Of a stretch of 40,392 nt of DNA, positions 1 through 7,481 are shown piece by piece (positions within the stretch are counted from its first letter, which is position 1; each line of letters begins with the position of its first letter). Origin of the DNA: Chloroflexota bacterium (GTDB lineage Bacteria; Chloroflexota; Dormibacteria; CF-121). The translations under genes and the position numbers were made by a program. The notes beneath the pieces were generated by a model. That model was not told the origin of the DNA, searched no databases, and worked only from the letters and a program-made list of their open reading frames with translations. The DNA lies in the NCBI GenBank assembly GCA_005881715.1, contig VBEE01000040.1:1-40392 (forward strand), given 5' to 3'.

Positions 1-6
1 CACTGG

Positions 7-52
7 AACGTCTCAAAGGCTCGTATGGCACGTTCCGCGCCACTCGCGTCGG
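7..52. repeat. Intergenic repeat, copy 1
   Basis: This stretch aligns with 4325-4368 over about 45 bases, with only five or six substitutions and one 2-base gap. The shared core runs from aacg through ctcaaa, gctcg, tggcac, tccgcgcc to ctcgcgt. It lies just downstream of the minus-strand GNAT gene, so it is intergenic. It contains its own small inverted repeat (ggaacgt at 5-11 and acgttcc at 30-36). Being at the window edge, its full extent is unknown. Confidence 0.6.
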
Positions 53-102
53 GCGACGCCCGGAGCGCCGCGCGCGTGGGGCGACACCCCGGGCGCCAAT
101 CT

Positions 103-915
103 TCATGCCGTGGGCGCCATCACATACGCACCCTGACGCTGGAAATCCACGGCGGCCAGGCCAGCGGCGATGGCGGCCTCAAAAGCCGCCCGGCTCTCCA
201 TTCGCCACGCCAGCGCCAGCTCCAGGCTCTGCCGCTTGACCGCCTGGAAATCCGGCGGAATGCCGATCAGCGCCGCCCTCCCCGGGGTCACCTCGGCTGC
301 GACGCGCCGCGGCCGGCCGTCGCTGTCCAGCCTGAGGATCACGAGCGGATCGGTGACCGTCATCACGGGCTTCGGACGGCGGAGCCACCACTCGACCTCG
401 AATCGATCCGAGGGCAATCCGCGATTGAGCTCGTCCTCCATAACCCCGTAGTGGTCCCGATCGTAGAGGCGGGCAACACAGCCGAGCCGGTGGAGATTGA
501 TGTAGGCATTCCGCGCCTCGAGCGGATCGAAGGTCCAGCTGACCAGCTCATATCCCAAGCGAAGCGCATCGGCCCGCTGCGCCTCCTTCAGTGCGATCCC
601 AATGCCGCCCCCGCGAAGCTCGGGGACGACGCCGAGTTGATGCGAGCACAAGCGGAGCTGTCCGTTACGCCGGCCCAGGAAGGCAAAGCAGAATCCGACC
701 AGCCGGCCATCGGGGAAGAAGGCGCCGTGCACCAGCCCTCCGTTGAGCTGGATCGTCAGCAGCAGCTCGCGCGGCACCACGTTTCGCTCGGCGGCTCCCC
801 AGATGTCGCGGCTCATTGCCTCGCAGGCAGCAAACTCGTCATGCGAGCGAACGAGCCGGATCTCGACACGCGGGAAATTCCGCGACGCTGACACGTCCGG
901 CGGCACGCGCCACAT
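103..915 (-). CDS. GNAT-superfamily N-acetyltransferase (COG3375-like)
   Basis: This 270-aa protein is predicted to transfer an acyl group from acyl-CoA to an unidentified amine. The recognisable core is around residues 20-170, with a GNAT-like acetyl-CoA loop near 'PELRGGGIGIALKEAQR' and the strand-helix segment 'YELVSWTFDPLEARNAYINL' typical of the COG3375 family. The C-terminal 100 residues are family-specific and rich in Arg. The ATG at 915 lies inside the end of the upstream transglycosylase frame, giving a 103-bp overlap that is long for co-directional genes, so the true start may be further in, or the neighbour's tail may be artefactual. No clear Shine-Dalgarno precedes this ATG. The family is clear; the substrate is unknown. 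Confidence 0.8.
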   Translation of the reverse strand: MWRVPPDVSASRNFPRVEIRLVRSHDEFAACEAMSRDIWGAAERNVVPRELLLTIQLNGGLVHGAFFPDGRLVGFCFAFLGRRNGQLRLCSHQLGVVPELRGGGIGIALKEAQRADALRLGYELVSWTFDPLEARNAYINLHRLGCVARLYDRDHYGVMEDELNRGLPSDRFEVEWWLRRPKPVMTVTDPLVILRLDSDGRPRRVAAEVTPGRAALIGIPPDFQAVKRQSLELALAWRMESRAAFEAAIAAGLAAVDFQRQGAYVMAPTA

Positions 916-1655
916 GGTAGCGCGATCGTCGTACAGGTCCAGGCGCTCTGCCGTCCGGCGTTGTAGAAGACCAGCGCCGCCCGCGCTTGCGCGTACGGAT
1001 CCCAGATGTTCTGTCCGGGAAAGTTCGAGTTCCAGGTGGAGGGCATGAACTGGAAGAGGCCGCTGGCGCCGCTGGAGCGATTGATGGCCAGCGGGTTGTA
1101 GTGGCTTTCGCAGTTCGCTACCCGCAGCGCCCAGCTCAGCCCCGGACTGTTTCCGAACACGGCGTAGATCGCCGCCAGCCCATCCCCGCCCGAGCCGGGC
1201 GGTGGCGTGAACGTCGCGGAAGGGGCGCGGGGTGCGGCGCGTGCGACGGGCTCGGGGGCCGGAGGCGCCGGCCGTTCTTCCAGCGTCGACGCCTTGACGA
1301 CCTCGCGCATGTCCGGGGCACCGTGGCCTCGCAAGGAGCCGCTCCCTACCAGCTGGCCGGGGTACTGGACGGCGAGGATCGGGGTGGGCGCCGCTCGGCC
1401 ACTGGTGAGCGGGACGACCAGAATGAATCCCAGCGTCAGCACCAGGGCATGGCCGAGGAGCGTCAGGGACGGCCGCAGTCGGGCCGGTCGAACTCCGCGC
1501 AGCAGGTGCGGCAACCGGCTCTGGAGTCGTCGGGAACGCAGGACCGCACGGGCGGCCCAGTCAGAAACCACAAGATCATGGAGTCGGGCGTTAGTCAACC
1601 GCAAGATATGGGTGCGAGCCCTGGACAGGATAGCAATAAGGGCTGTAACGTTCAA
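813..1655 (-). CDS. Small secreted or anchored lytic transglycosylase-like protein
   Basis: The protein (280 aa) has an Arg-rich N-terminus, one hydrophobic segment at about 64-84 that could be a signal anchor, and a Pro/Ala-rich linker at 125-160. A transglycosylase/lysozyme-like domain covers about 160-241. The probable catalytic Glu is E183 in 'ANCESHYNP', followed by the typical 'GASGLFQFMPSTW' and the closing 'FYNAGRQSAWTC'. This domain cuts peptidoglycan glycan strands outside the membrane. The chosen start is a TTG at 1655 with GGAGGG about 9 nt upstream; no better start is visible. Homologous domains usually end at the final W-x-C, here residue 241; the following 39 Arg/Cys-rich residues overlap the GNAT gene and are probably not conserved, so a frameshift or a recent stop-codon loss is possible. 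Confidence 0.75.
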   Translation of the reverse strand: MNVTALIAILSRARTHILRLTNARLHDLVVSDWAARAVLRSRRLQSRLPHLLRGVRPARLRPSLTLLGHALVLTLGFILVVPLTSGRAAPTPILAVQYPGQLVGSGSLRGHGAPDMREVVKASTLEERPAPPAPEPVARAAPRAPSATFTPPPGSGGDGLAAIYAVFGNSPGLSWALRVANCESHYNPLAINRSSGASGLFQFMPSTWNSNFPGQNIWDPYAQARAALVFYNAGRQSAWTCTTIALPCGACRRTCQRRGISRVSRSGSFARMTSLLPARQ

Positions 1656-1793
1656 GGAGCCTTCCCTCCGTCACTTGGCGAACGTCCATCGACTTCTGGC
1701 CCGGTGAAGACGAGAGGAAGGCGATGAGCTACGACGAGGCGTAACGGACCGTCGTCCACCCTACCACAGGCGGTAGGCCACCCGTCAAGCCGG

Positions 1794-2906
1794 CTACAAG
1801 GCTTCCAGCAGGCGGCGGAGCAGCTCCGTCCGTTGCAGCCAGGTCGGGATCAGAAGGTGCTCTGAGTCAGCGTGCGCGCCGCCGCCATCCGGCCCCAACC
1901 CATCGAGGGTCGGGATGCCGATCGCGGCCGTGAAGTTGCCGTCACTGCCACCCCCGGTGCTGGTTTCCTCGAGGCGAAAGCCAAGGTCGGCCGCCAGCCG
2001 TTGAGCCAGGGTGGCCAGCCGGACAGTCCCGGGGCCGCGTTCCATCGGCGGGCGATCGAGACCGCCGCTGATCCGCAGGCGCGCCCCCTCGAGCGCCGGT
2101 CGCAGGGCGCGGACCGCCTCGACGATGCGCTCCGCCTCCGCGGCGCTGGTAAAGCGGACGTCGACCTCGGCCCGCGCGTGCGCGGGCACGACGTTGGGCC
2201 GGGTACCGCCGGTCAGTACCCCGACGTTGATCGTGGTGCCGCTGCGCGGATCGGCGAGCGCCTTCAGCGCCAGCACCTGGTGGGCGATCTCCTCGATGGC
2301 GCTCACGCCTTTTTCGGGCTCGACGCCGGCGTGGGCCGCGCGGCCATCGACCTCGAGGATGAAATCGGCGATGCCCTTGCGAGCCGTCTTCAGGGCGCCG
2401 CCGCTGGCGGCCGGTTCCAGCACAAGGACGGCCTCAGCCTGGCGTGCCGTCTCCTCGATCAATGTTCGCGAGCTGGTGCTCCCGATCTCTTCGTCGGAAG
2501 TCGACAGCACGATGACCGGCCGCGACGGCTTGGCGCCCTCGAGGGCGAAGGCTGCCTCCACGATGCCGGCCTTCATGTCGTAGCTCCCCGGACCGGTGAC
2601 CCGATCGCCCTCGACCAAAAAGGGCAGTCGGGCGAGGGTGCCGGCCGGCCAGACCGTGTCGTGGTGGCAGAGGAGCACGATCGGCCGTACGCCGGACCCA
2701 ACCCGGATCTCCAGGTGATCGCCCCGGTCGGGCCGCCGATGGCGGGTCGCGCGGGCGCCGGCACGCTGCGCAAAGAGCGCCGCCACCTCGTCGGCGCACG
2801 CGTCGCAGCGCGCCTTGTCCGGTGATGGCGACTCGGCGAGGACGAGGCGTTCGAGGGCGGCGAGCATGGCGGTCCGATCAGGCGTTTGCACCAGAGTGCC
2901 GTCCAT
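1794..2906 (-). CDS. M20-family metallopeptidase (glutamate carboxypeptidase CPG2-like)
   Basis: A 370-aa zinc peptidase predicted to remove C-terminal amino acids or hydrolyse N-acyl amino acids in the cytoplasm. Metal-site motifs are in order: H81-x-D83 in 'LCHHDTVW', D110 in '[10 protein letters not shown]', the Glu pair 139-140 in 'TSDEEIGS', and a C-terminal '[12 protein letters not shown]' providing the last His. The dimerisation lid with '[13 protein letters not shown]' lies between. The length matches the family. The ATG at 2906 was preferred over the in-frame ATG at 2942 because a TAGGTT -10-like box ends 5 nt before it, suggesting a leaderless transcript; ATG 2867 is another option. 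It is divergent from trpB2 with a 34-bp gap. Confidence 0.85.
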   Translation of the reverse strand: MDGTLVQTPDRTAMLAALERLVLAESPSPDKARCDACADEVAALFAQRAGARATRHRRPDRGDHLEIRVGSGVRPIVLLCHHDTVWPAGTLARLPFLVEGDRVTGPGSYDMKAGIVEAAFALEGAKPSRPVIVLSTSDEEIGSTSSRTLIEETARQAEAVLVLEPAASGGALKTARKGIADFILEVDGRAAHAGVEPEKGVSAIEEIAHQVLALKALADPRSGTTINVGVLTGGTRPNVVPAHARAEVDVRFTSAAEAERIVEAVRALRPALEGARLRISGGLDRPPMERGPGTVRLATLAQRLAADLGFRLEETSTGGGSDGNFTAAIGIPTLDGLGPDGGGAHADSEHLLIPTWLQRTELLRRLLEAL

Positions 2907-2911
2907 GCTAA

Positions 2912-2917
2912 AACCTA
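2912..2917 (-). promoter_or_regulatory. Putative -10 box of a leaderless M20 transcript
   Basis: On the minus strand TAGGTT ends 5 nt before the ATG at 2906. There is no Shine-Dalgarno between them. The pattern matches five other genes in this window. The -35 region is not recognisable. Confidence 0.4.
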
Positions 2918-2940
2918 GGGACCACAGGAGGGAGGTAGTC

Positions 2941-4305
2941 ATGAGCGTTCACGCGCCCGAAGTCGCCAATCGGATCGTGCTCGACGAGAAGGAGATGCCG
3001 ACCCGCTGGTACAACATCCAGGCGGACCTCCCGTTTCCCGGGAGCCCGCCGCTTCATCCCGCGACCCGCCAGCCGGTGGGTCCACAAGACCTGGCCCCGT
3101 TGTTCCCCATGGAGCTCATCAAGCAGGAGGTCTCCCAGGAACGCTACATTGACATCCCACAACCGGTCCAGGACGCGCTTCGGCTCTGGCGGCCGACGCC
3201 GCTGATGCGGGCGACCCGGCTGGAACGCGAGCTGAAGACGACCGCGAAGATCTACTACAAGTACGAAGGTGGCAGTCCGCCCGGATCGCACAAGCCGAAC
3301 ACGGCGGTCGCCCAGGCCTTTTACAACAAGGCGGAGGGTACCCGGCGGTTGACGACCGAGACCGGCGCCGGCCAGTGGGGAAGCGCCCTGGCCTTCGCCA
3401 CGAAGCTCTTCGACCTCGAGTGCATGGTCTACATGGTGCGGATCAGCTACGAGCAGAAGCCGTATCGGAAAAGCATGATGCACGTCTGGGGCGCCGAGGT
3501 AGTGCCCAGCCCATCCGACCGGACCCAGGCGGGCCAACGCATCCGAGCGGAAAACCCCGAATCGACGGGCAGCTTGGGGATCGCGATTTCGGAAGCGATC
3601 GAAGATGCCGCCGGCAAAGACGACACCAAGTACTCGCTGGGCAGTGTCCTCAACCACGTGCTCATGCACCAGACGATCATCGGCCAGGAAGCGCTGACGC
3701 AAATGGAGCGGGCCGGCGCCATGCCCGACCTGGTCGTGGGCTGTGTTGGCGGCGGCAGCAACTTCTCCGGTCTGGCCTTTCCGTTCCTGCGCGACCGCTT
3801 GACCGGCCGTAGCAAGACGCGGTTCCTGGCCGTCGAGCCGGCGGCCTGTCCATCCATGACGCGCGGCAAGTACGCCTACGACTCCGGCGATACGATCGGG
3901 ATGACGCCGTTACTGGAGATGTACACCCTGGGCCACACATTCATCCCCGAAGGGATTCATGCCGGCGGACTGCGGTACCACGGCATGGCACCGCTCGTGT
4001 CAGCGCTGGCGAAGCACGGGTTTATCGAGCCGGTGGCGTACCCGCAGCGGGCGGTCTTCGACGCCGCGGTGCAGTTCGCCCGAACAGAAGGCACCATTCC
4101 CGCACCGGAGACCGCCCACGCGATTCGGGCAGTGATCGATGAGGCCGTCAAGGCGCGCGAGCGAGGCGAGTCGCCGGTGATCCTGTTCAACTTCAGTGGC
4201 CACGGTCTGCTCGACCTGGCGGCGTACGACAACTATTTCGCCGGGACGATGAGCGATGTCACGCTCTCGGAGGCGCGCATCCAGGAACTCGTCGGCGCGC
4301 TGTAG
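2941..4305 (+). CDS. trpB2: Tryptophan synthase beta-like PLP enzyme, TrpB2 type
   Basis: A 454-aa PLP enzyme of the TrpB2 branch, which condenses indole with serine (or O-phosphoserine in some members) to give tryptophan. The Schiff-base lysine is K118 in '[12 protein letters not shown]'; the phosphate-binding glycine loop is '[10 protein letters not shown]', and '[14 protein letters not shown]' is a family hallmark. The N-terminal extension with '[12 protein letters not shown]' is diagnostic for TrpB2 over the canonical TrpB1. ATG 2941 follows GGAGGGAGG by about 6 nt; the longer in-frame ORF upstream overlaps the M20 gene and is rejected. There is no trpA or other trp gene here, as is common for TrpB2, which tends to work without the alpha subunit. 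It is followed by a strong hairpin. Confidence 0.92.
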   Translation: MSVHAPEVANRIVLDEKEMPTRWYNIQADLPFPGSPPLHPATRQPVGPQDLAPLFPMELIKQEVSQERYIDIPQPVQDALRLWRPTPLMRATRLERELKTTAKIYYKYEGGSPPGSHKPNTAVAQAFYNKAEGTRRLTTETGAGQWGSALAFATKLFDLECMVYMVRISYEQKPYRKSMMHVWGAEVVPSPSDRTQAGQRIRAENPESTGSLGIAISEAIEDAAGKDDTKYSLGSVLNHVLMHQTIIGQEALTQMERAGAMPDLVVGCVGGGSNFSGLAFPFLRDRLTGRSKTRFLAVEPAACPSMTRGKYAYDSGDTIGMTPLLEMYTLGHTFIPEGIHAGGLRYHGMAPLVSALAKHGFIEPVAYPQRAVFDAAVQFARTEGTIPAPETAHAIRAVIDEAVKARERGESPVILFNFSGHGLLDLAAYDNYFAGTMSDVTLSEARIQELVGAL

Positions 4306-4312
4306 AAATAAA

Positions 4313-4393
4313 GGGAAGGAACCGAACGCCTCAAACGCTCGCCTGGCACTCCGCGCCGCTCGCGTGGGCCGGCGGGCCCGAAGGTTCCTTCCC
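4313..4393. terminator. Long stem-loop between convergent trpB2 and KGG genes
   Basis: A perfect 11-bp inverted repeat (gggaaggaacc at 4313-4323 and ggttccttccc at 4383-4393) closes a 59-nt GC-rich loop. It sits exactly between the stop codons of two convergent genes, so it could terminate both transcripts. There is no strong U tract on either side, so a Rho-independent role is not certain. The loop contains the second copy of the intergenic repeat. Confidence 0.5.
4325..4370. repeat. Intergenic repeat, copy 2
   Basis: This is the second copy of the repeat seen at 7-52, inside the loop of the trpB2 terminator-like hairpin. Conserved blocks: aacg, ctcaaa, gctcg, tggcac, tccgcgcc, ctcgcgt. Confidence 0.6.
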
Positions 4394-4398
4394 GTGGT

Positions 4399-4686
4399 TC
4401 AGTGCTTGCCGCCCTCGCGGCCGATGGCCGCCATCCGGCTGCGGTCCTGGCTCGAGGCCTCACCGCCCTTCCGACCGGCTTCGCGCGCTTCCTCGGATGA
4501 GAACTCATGCGCTGAGCCTTTCTCGTGGGCCGCTTTGCCACCCTTGCTCCCGGCCTGGCGCGCTTCCTCGGTGCTGAATTCGTGGGCCGACCCTTTTAAG
4601 TGGGCTGCCTGACCGCCTTTGCTGGCGATCTCGCGCTGCTTTGCTTCATCCATGGAACCGAAGCCTCGCTTGCCGCTTGCTGGCAT
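4399..4686 (-). CDS. KGG-repeat stress-induced protein (GsiB/Con-10-like)
   Basis: A 95-aa, very hydrophilic protein built from near-identical tandem units: 'IASKGGQAAHLKGSAHEF', 'AGSKGGKAAHEKGSAHEF', then 'AGRKGGEAS'. This is the KGG domain found in general-stress protein GsiB and conidiation-specific protein 10, proteins linked to desiccation or starvation survival; the molecular mechanism is unknown. ATG 4686 is preceded by AAAGGAGG with about 6 nt spacing, so the upstream in-frame ATG at 4707 is not used. It is convergent with trpB2. Confidence 0.85.
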   Translation of the reverse strand: MPASGKRGFGSMDEAKQREIASKGGQAAHLKGSAHEFSTEEARQAGSKGGKAAHEKGSAHEFSSEEAREAGRKGGEASSQDRSRMAAIGREGGKH

Positions 4687-4823
4687 TTGTCGCCTCCTTT
4701 CAACCACGTTGCGCGGGAGTCTGCGAGAAGGAACCTCGGGCCCGCGAGCCGCCAGTTGCTAGCGCCGGTATCAATTTAGCTGACACGTTTGGCGGCCTGT
4801 CAAGCCTTCGGCTTGCGAGTCGC

Positions 4824-4854
4824 GCAAAAAACAGGGTCTCCGCGGAGACCCTGT
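4824..4854 (-). terminator. Rho-independent terminator of the LapA-like gene
   Basis: A perfect palindrome at 4831-4854 (acagggtctcc, gcggagaccctgt halves) is followed on the minus strand by a run of six T (4826-4831). It lies 24 bp after the stop codon of the minus-strand LapA-like gene. This is the clearest intrinsic terminator in the window. Confidence 0.85.
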
Positions 4855-4877
4855 GGTTCGAAAAACCGCGACGCGGG

Positions 4878-5363
4878 TTAGTAGCCGGCCGGCTCCCTGC
4901 CCGAAAAGAAGGCGCGCACCCGCTCGCCAAACGTCGACCGCGGTCGGTACGGCTTTGCCGCACGTGGCGCATCGGAGTCCGCTGGAGTCGAGGCTGGCTC
5001 CCGCGACGTCTCGTCACGGCTGGCGACCACTCCGCGATCCATGCCACGAAGCTCGCTGCGGACGCGGGCGTTCTCCTCACGCAACCGCTGGTTTTCTGCC
5101 TGCATGTCGTTGATCGCGGCCTCCCGGGTCGAGACCCGGCGGCGCATCGATCCGACCCGGACGCCATGAACCATGCCGGAGTACAGCATGTAGAGGAGGA
5201 AGAGCGCGCCGATCACGGCGGCTGTCAGCACCACCGGAACCCAGTCGGGAACCGCGGACCAATGCCATTGCCAGAGCGTGACGTCATGGGTCGCGGTGTT
5301 CTGGGCGGCATACACGGCGACCAGCGCCCCGGCAACGATCAGGAGTAGCAGGAACAGGATCAT
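4878..5363 (-). CDS. LapA-domain (DUF1049) inner-membrane protein
   Basis: A 161-aa membrane protein with two transmembrane helices (about 1-21 and 38-62) separated by a short loop containing 'AAQNTATHDVTLWQWHW', the conserved part of the LapA/DUF1049 domain. The second helix is followed by a heptad-type coiled coil (about 75-108, 'REAAINDMQAENQRLREEN') and a disordered C-terminal tail. Enterobacterial LapA proteins take part in lipopolysaccharide assembly control, but in high-GC lineages the role is unknown. ATG 5363 follows GGAGGG by 8 nt, so the upstream in-frame start is rejected. A promoter and a terminator can be seen on either side, so it is a single-gene unit. Confidence 0.8.
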   Translation of the reverse strand: MILFLLLLIVAGALVAVYAAQNTATHDVTLWQWHWSAVPDWVPVVLTAAVIGALFLLYMLYSGMVHGVRVGSMRRRVSTREAAINDMQAENQRLREENARVRSELRGMDRGVVASRDETSREPASTPADSDAPRAAKPYRPRSTFGERVRAFFSGREPAGY

Positions 5364-5406
5364 TGACAAATCCCTCCACGGGTTTTTTACGGATAATGTA
5401 GATATC

Positions 5407-5436
5407 ACGTTACCTGACAGCCGATTGCCGGGTCAA
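5407..5436 (-). promoter_or_regulatory. Putative sigma-70-type promoter of the LapA-like gene
   Basis: On the minus strand TTGACC (5431-5436) and TAACGT (5407-5412) are separated by 18 bp, about 44 bp before the start codon. The region is locally AT-rich compared with its surroundings. Confidence 0.45.
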
Positions 5437-5477
5437 GCCGCCAATTTGCCTTGCCGGCCCGCTGAGAGGGAGCCGGT

Positions 5478-5732
5478 CTAGCGGAGCGGGTCTCGCAGGT
5501 CGCGGACGGCGGCCGTGGCGAGGAAGCCGGTTGCCAGGGCCAGTGTCGCGAGACGGACCGAGGCGATGAGCCAGCCAGTCGACGGGGTGAGGCTGAGCGC
5601 CAACGCGGCGCACACGGAACTACAGAGACCGGCGATCAGCCAGTGAGGCCAGCGCCGGCGTCCGGGCCAGGCCAGCAGGATGCACAATAAGAAGGCGACC
5701 AGGATGAAACCCCCCACCATCCTGGTCGCCAT
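5478..5732 (-). CDS. Small hypothetical membrane protein
   Basis: An 84-aa protein with two or three hydrophobic helices (about 4-22, 30-48, 54-76), separated by Arg/Trp-rich loops such as 'WPGRRRWPHW'. I do not recognise the family. The ATG at 5732 has a G-rich stretch about 7 nt before it; a GTG at 5765 would add 11 residues. It lies alone between the LapA-like gene and the LuxR regulator, both on the same strand. Confidence 0.5.
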   Translation of the reverse strand: MATRMVGGFILVAFLLCILLAWPGRRRWPHWLIAGLCSSVCAALALSLTPSTGWLIASVRLATLALATGFLATAAVRDLRDPLR

Positions 5733-5875
5733 TGGAGCGCCCCCCAGGTCGATTGGCGCCCCCACCGCGACAAGCCTAGCGGCGCTCGATGGGGGGCGGT
5801 ATCCCCCGTGGTGATGAAAACGCGGCCGGCTCCAGTTCCAAGTGGGGGAGGCCGAATGGGGGAGAGGGGCGCGTT

Positions 5876-6682
5876 CTAGATCAGATTCTGTCGGGATGCG
5901 GCGGCGACGGCCTCGGCCCGGTTGCGCGCATTGAGCCGGCTCAGCAGATTCTCGACATAGGTCTTGATGGTGTTCTCGCTCAGGTGGAGGCGGCCGGCGA
6001 TCATGGAGTTCGAGTAGCCCTCGGATACCAGCTGAAGCACCTCCTGTTCCCGGCGCGAGAGCCGCACAGCCGGTTGCGCGTTGCCCACCGCCGGCTGGAT
6101 GCCGACGCTCGATGCCTGGACCCCACCGACGACGATCCGGTCGTACGCCGCCAGGATGGCTCCGGCGACCGCCATGATCAGGCTCCAGAGCAGCACGTCC
6201 CGAGCGGCGAAATCCTGGTTGAATGCCGCCCCCAGCGCGGCATGCAAGGCAAGCATCCCCAGCACGAAGATGGCCACGCAGAGCATGGCCCCTTCCGCCC
6301 CGTCGTAGGCGACCATCCAGACGATGAGCAGGATGTAGGCCGCGTAGATGCTGGTGCTGGCACCGACGCCCCCAAACACGAACAAGACCAAGAAGTAGCT
6401 CACCGTGTCGATCAGCGTCAGCGCCCGGCCCACCCGCAGGATCGAGGTATCGTCCGCCCTGGAGATCGCGATCATGCCCCAGGCGTTATAAACCGCCACC
6501 CAGATGAGCAGCAATGCCAGACCCAGGGGGAGTTTTGGCGGAACGGCGAGCGACAGGACGGCGGCAAAGAGCAGGCCCGGCCAGCGGACGACCGTGCCGA
6601 GCTTGGCGAGCTGACGGATCGAGCTCGCGTTCAAACGCGGACGCTCGGCGGCATCGAGTCCCAGGATCGACAGCGTCCGCAT
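5876..6682 (-). CDS. Membrane-anchored LuxR-family transcription regulator
   Basis: A 268-aa protein with an N-terminal half of about six predicted transmembrane helices (roughly 33-50, 52-72, 90-110, 111-128, 131-152, 163-181) and a C-terminal LuxR/NarL helix-turn-helix at about 205-262 ('LSRREQEVLQLVSEGYSN', 'ENTIKTYVENLLSRL'). There is no receiver or kinase domain, so the membrane part itself may act as a sensor that holds the DNA-binding domain at the membrane, possibly as a one-component system. GGAGGT is 7 nt before the ATG. It is divergent from the HAD gene over 112 bp, which may be its target region. No ligand can be inferred. Confidence 0.8.
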   Translation of the reverse strand: MRTLSILGLDAAERPRLNASSIRQLAKLGTVVRWPGLLFAAVLSLAVPPKLPLGLALLLIWVAVYNAWGMIAISRADDTSILRVGRALTLIDTVSYFLVLFVFGGVGASTSIYAAYILLIVWMVAYDGAEGAMLCVAIFVLGMLALHAALGAAFNQDFAARDVLLWSLIMAVAGAILAAYDRIVVGGVQASSVGIQPAVGNAQPAVRLSRREQEVLQLVSEGYSNSMIAGRLHLSENTIKTYVENLLSRLNARNRAEAVAAASRQNLI

Positions 6683-6794
6683 TCCCCGACCTCCGCCCCG
6701 CCCCCACAGGGTGGCCCCATTCTACTGGCGGTCCACCATCCCGTCCAGCACGGCGGAATGGGCGTCACGCGAGCTGACTATGCTCAGGACATCG

Positions 6795-7481
6795 ATGTCG
6801 ACCAGGACCGTCTTGATCATCGACGGCGACGACACGTTGTGGGAGAACAACGTCTACTTCGAGCAGGCCATCGAGGATTTCATCGACTTTCTCGCCCACT
6901 CGAGGCTCAGCCGGGAGCAAGTGCGGGCCACACTCGATGAGATCGAGCGGCTCAACAGCGAGGTTCACGGCTACGGCTCGGCCGCCTTTGCTCGCAACCT
7001 GCGTGAAACCTACGAGCGATTGGCGGAACGAGCCATCGAGACCCGCCACCTCGAGCACGTGATGAATCTCGGCCGGCGGATCGTGCAGGTCGAGCTCGAC
7101 CTGCTGCCCGGCGTGGCGCCGACACTGGATTACCTGACGGCCCGGCACCGATTGCTTCTCTTTACCAAGGGCGAGCCGGAGGAGCAGACGCTCAAAGTGC
7201 AACGATCCGGCCTCGCGCCTCGCTTCGACCAGGTCGTCGTCACAAAAGAAAAAGACGTCGCCGCCTATCGAGAGCTCATCCGTGAACACGATGTGGACGC
7301 CGGCCAGGCATGGATGGTTGGAAATTCCCCGCGTTCCGACATCAACCCGGCGCTGGAGGCCGGCCTGGGCGCCGTGTTCATCCCGCACCCGCACACATGG
7401 CGATTGGAGCACGCCGATGTCCGACATGATCCGCGCCTGCTGGTCCTTCAGTCATTTGCGCAGCTCAGGGATTACTTCTAA
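6795..7481 (+). CDS. HAD-superfamily hydrolase
   Basis: A 228-aa phosphatase-type HAD protein. The motifs are complete: nucleophile D10 and acid/base D12 in 'IIDGDDTLWE', motif II Thr124 in 'LLLFTKGEPEE', a motif III lysine at 151 or 153 ('VVTKEKD'), and motif IV 'MVGNSPRSDINPA' with D182. A helical cap lies between motifs I and II (about 18-105). The substrate is not predictable. The ATG at 6795 is preceded by AGGA at about 6 nt; the upstream extension encodes nothing family-like. The stop codon overlaps the stop of the convergent selenoprotein gene by 4 bp. Confidence 0.85.
   Translation: MSTRTVLIIDGDDTLWENNVYFEQAIEDFIDFLAHSRLSREQVRATLDEIERLNSEVHGYGSAAFARNLRETYERLAERAIETRHLEHVMNLGRRIVQVELDLLPGVAPTLDYLTARHRLLLFTKGEPEEQTLKVQRSGLAPRFDQVVVTKEKDVAAYRELIREHDVDAGQAWMVGNSPRSDINPALEAGLGAVFIPHPHTWRLEHADVRHDPRLLVLQSFAQLRDYF

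Noticed and set aside
1656-1793. Possible riboswitch (c-di-AMP type) ahead of the transglycosylase
   Set aside because: Such switches often control wall hydrolases, but I could not match the conserved ydaO core segments in order; only an isolated GGAGGGAAGG is present, which serves as the Shine-Dalgarno.
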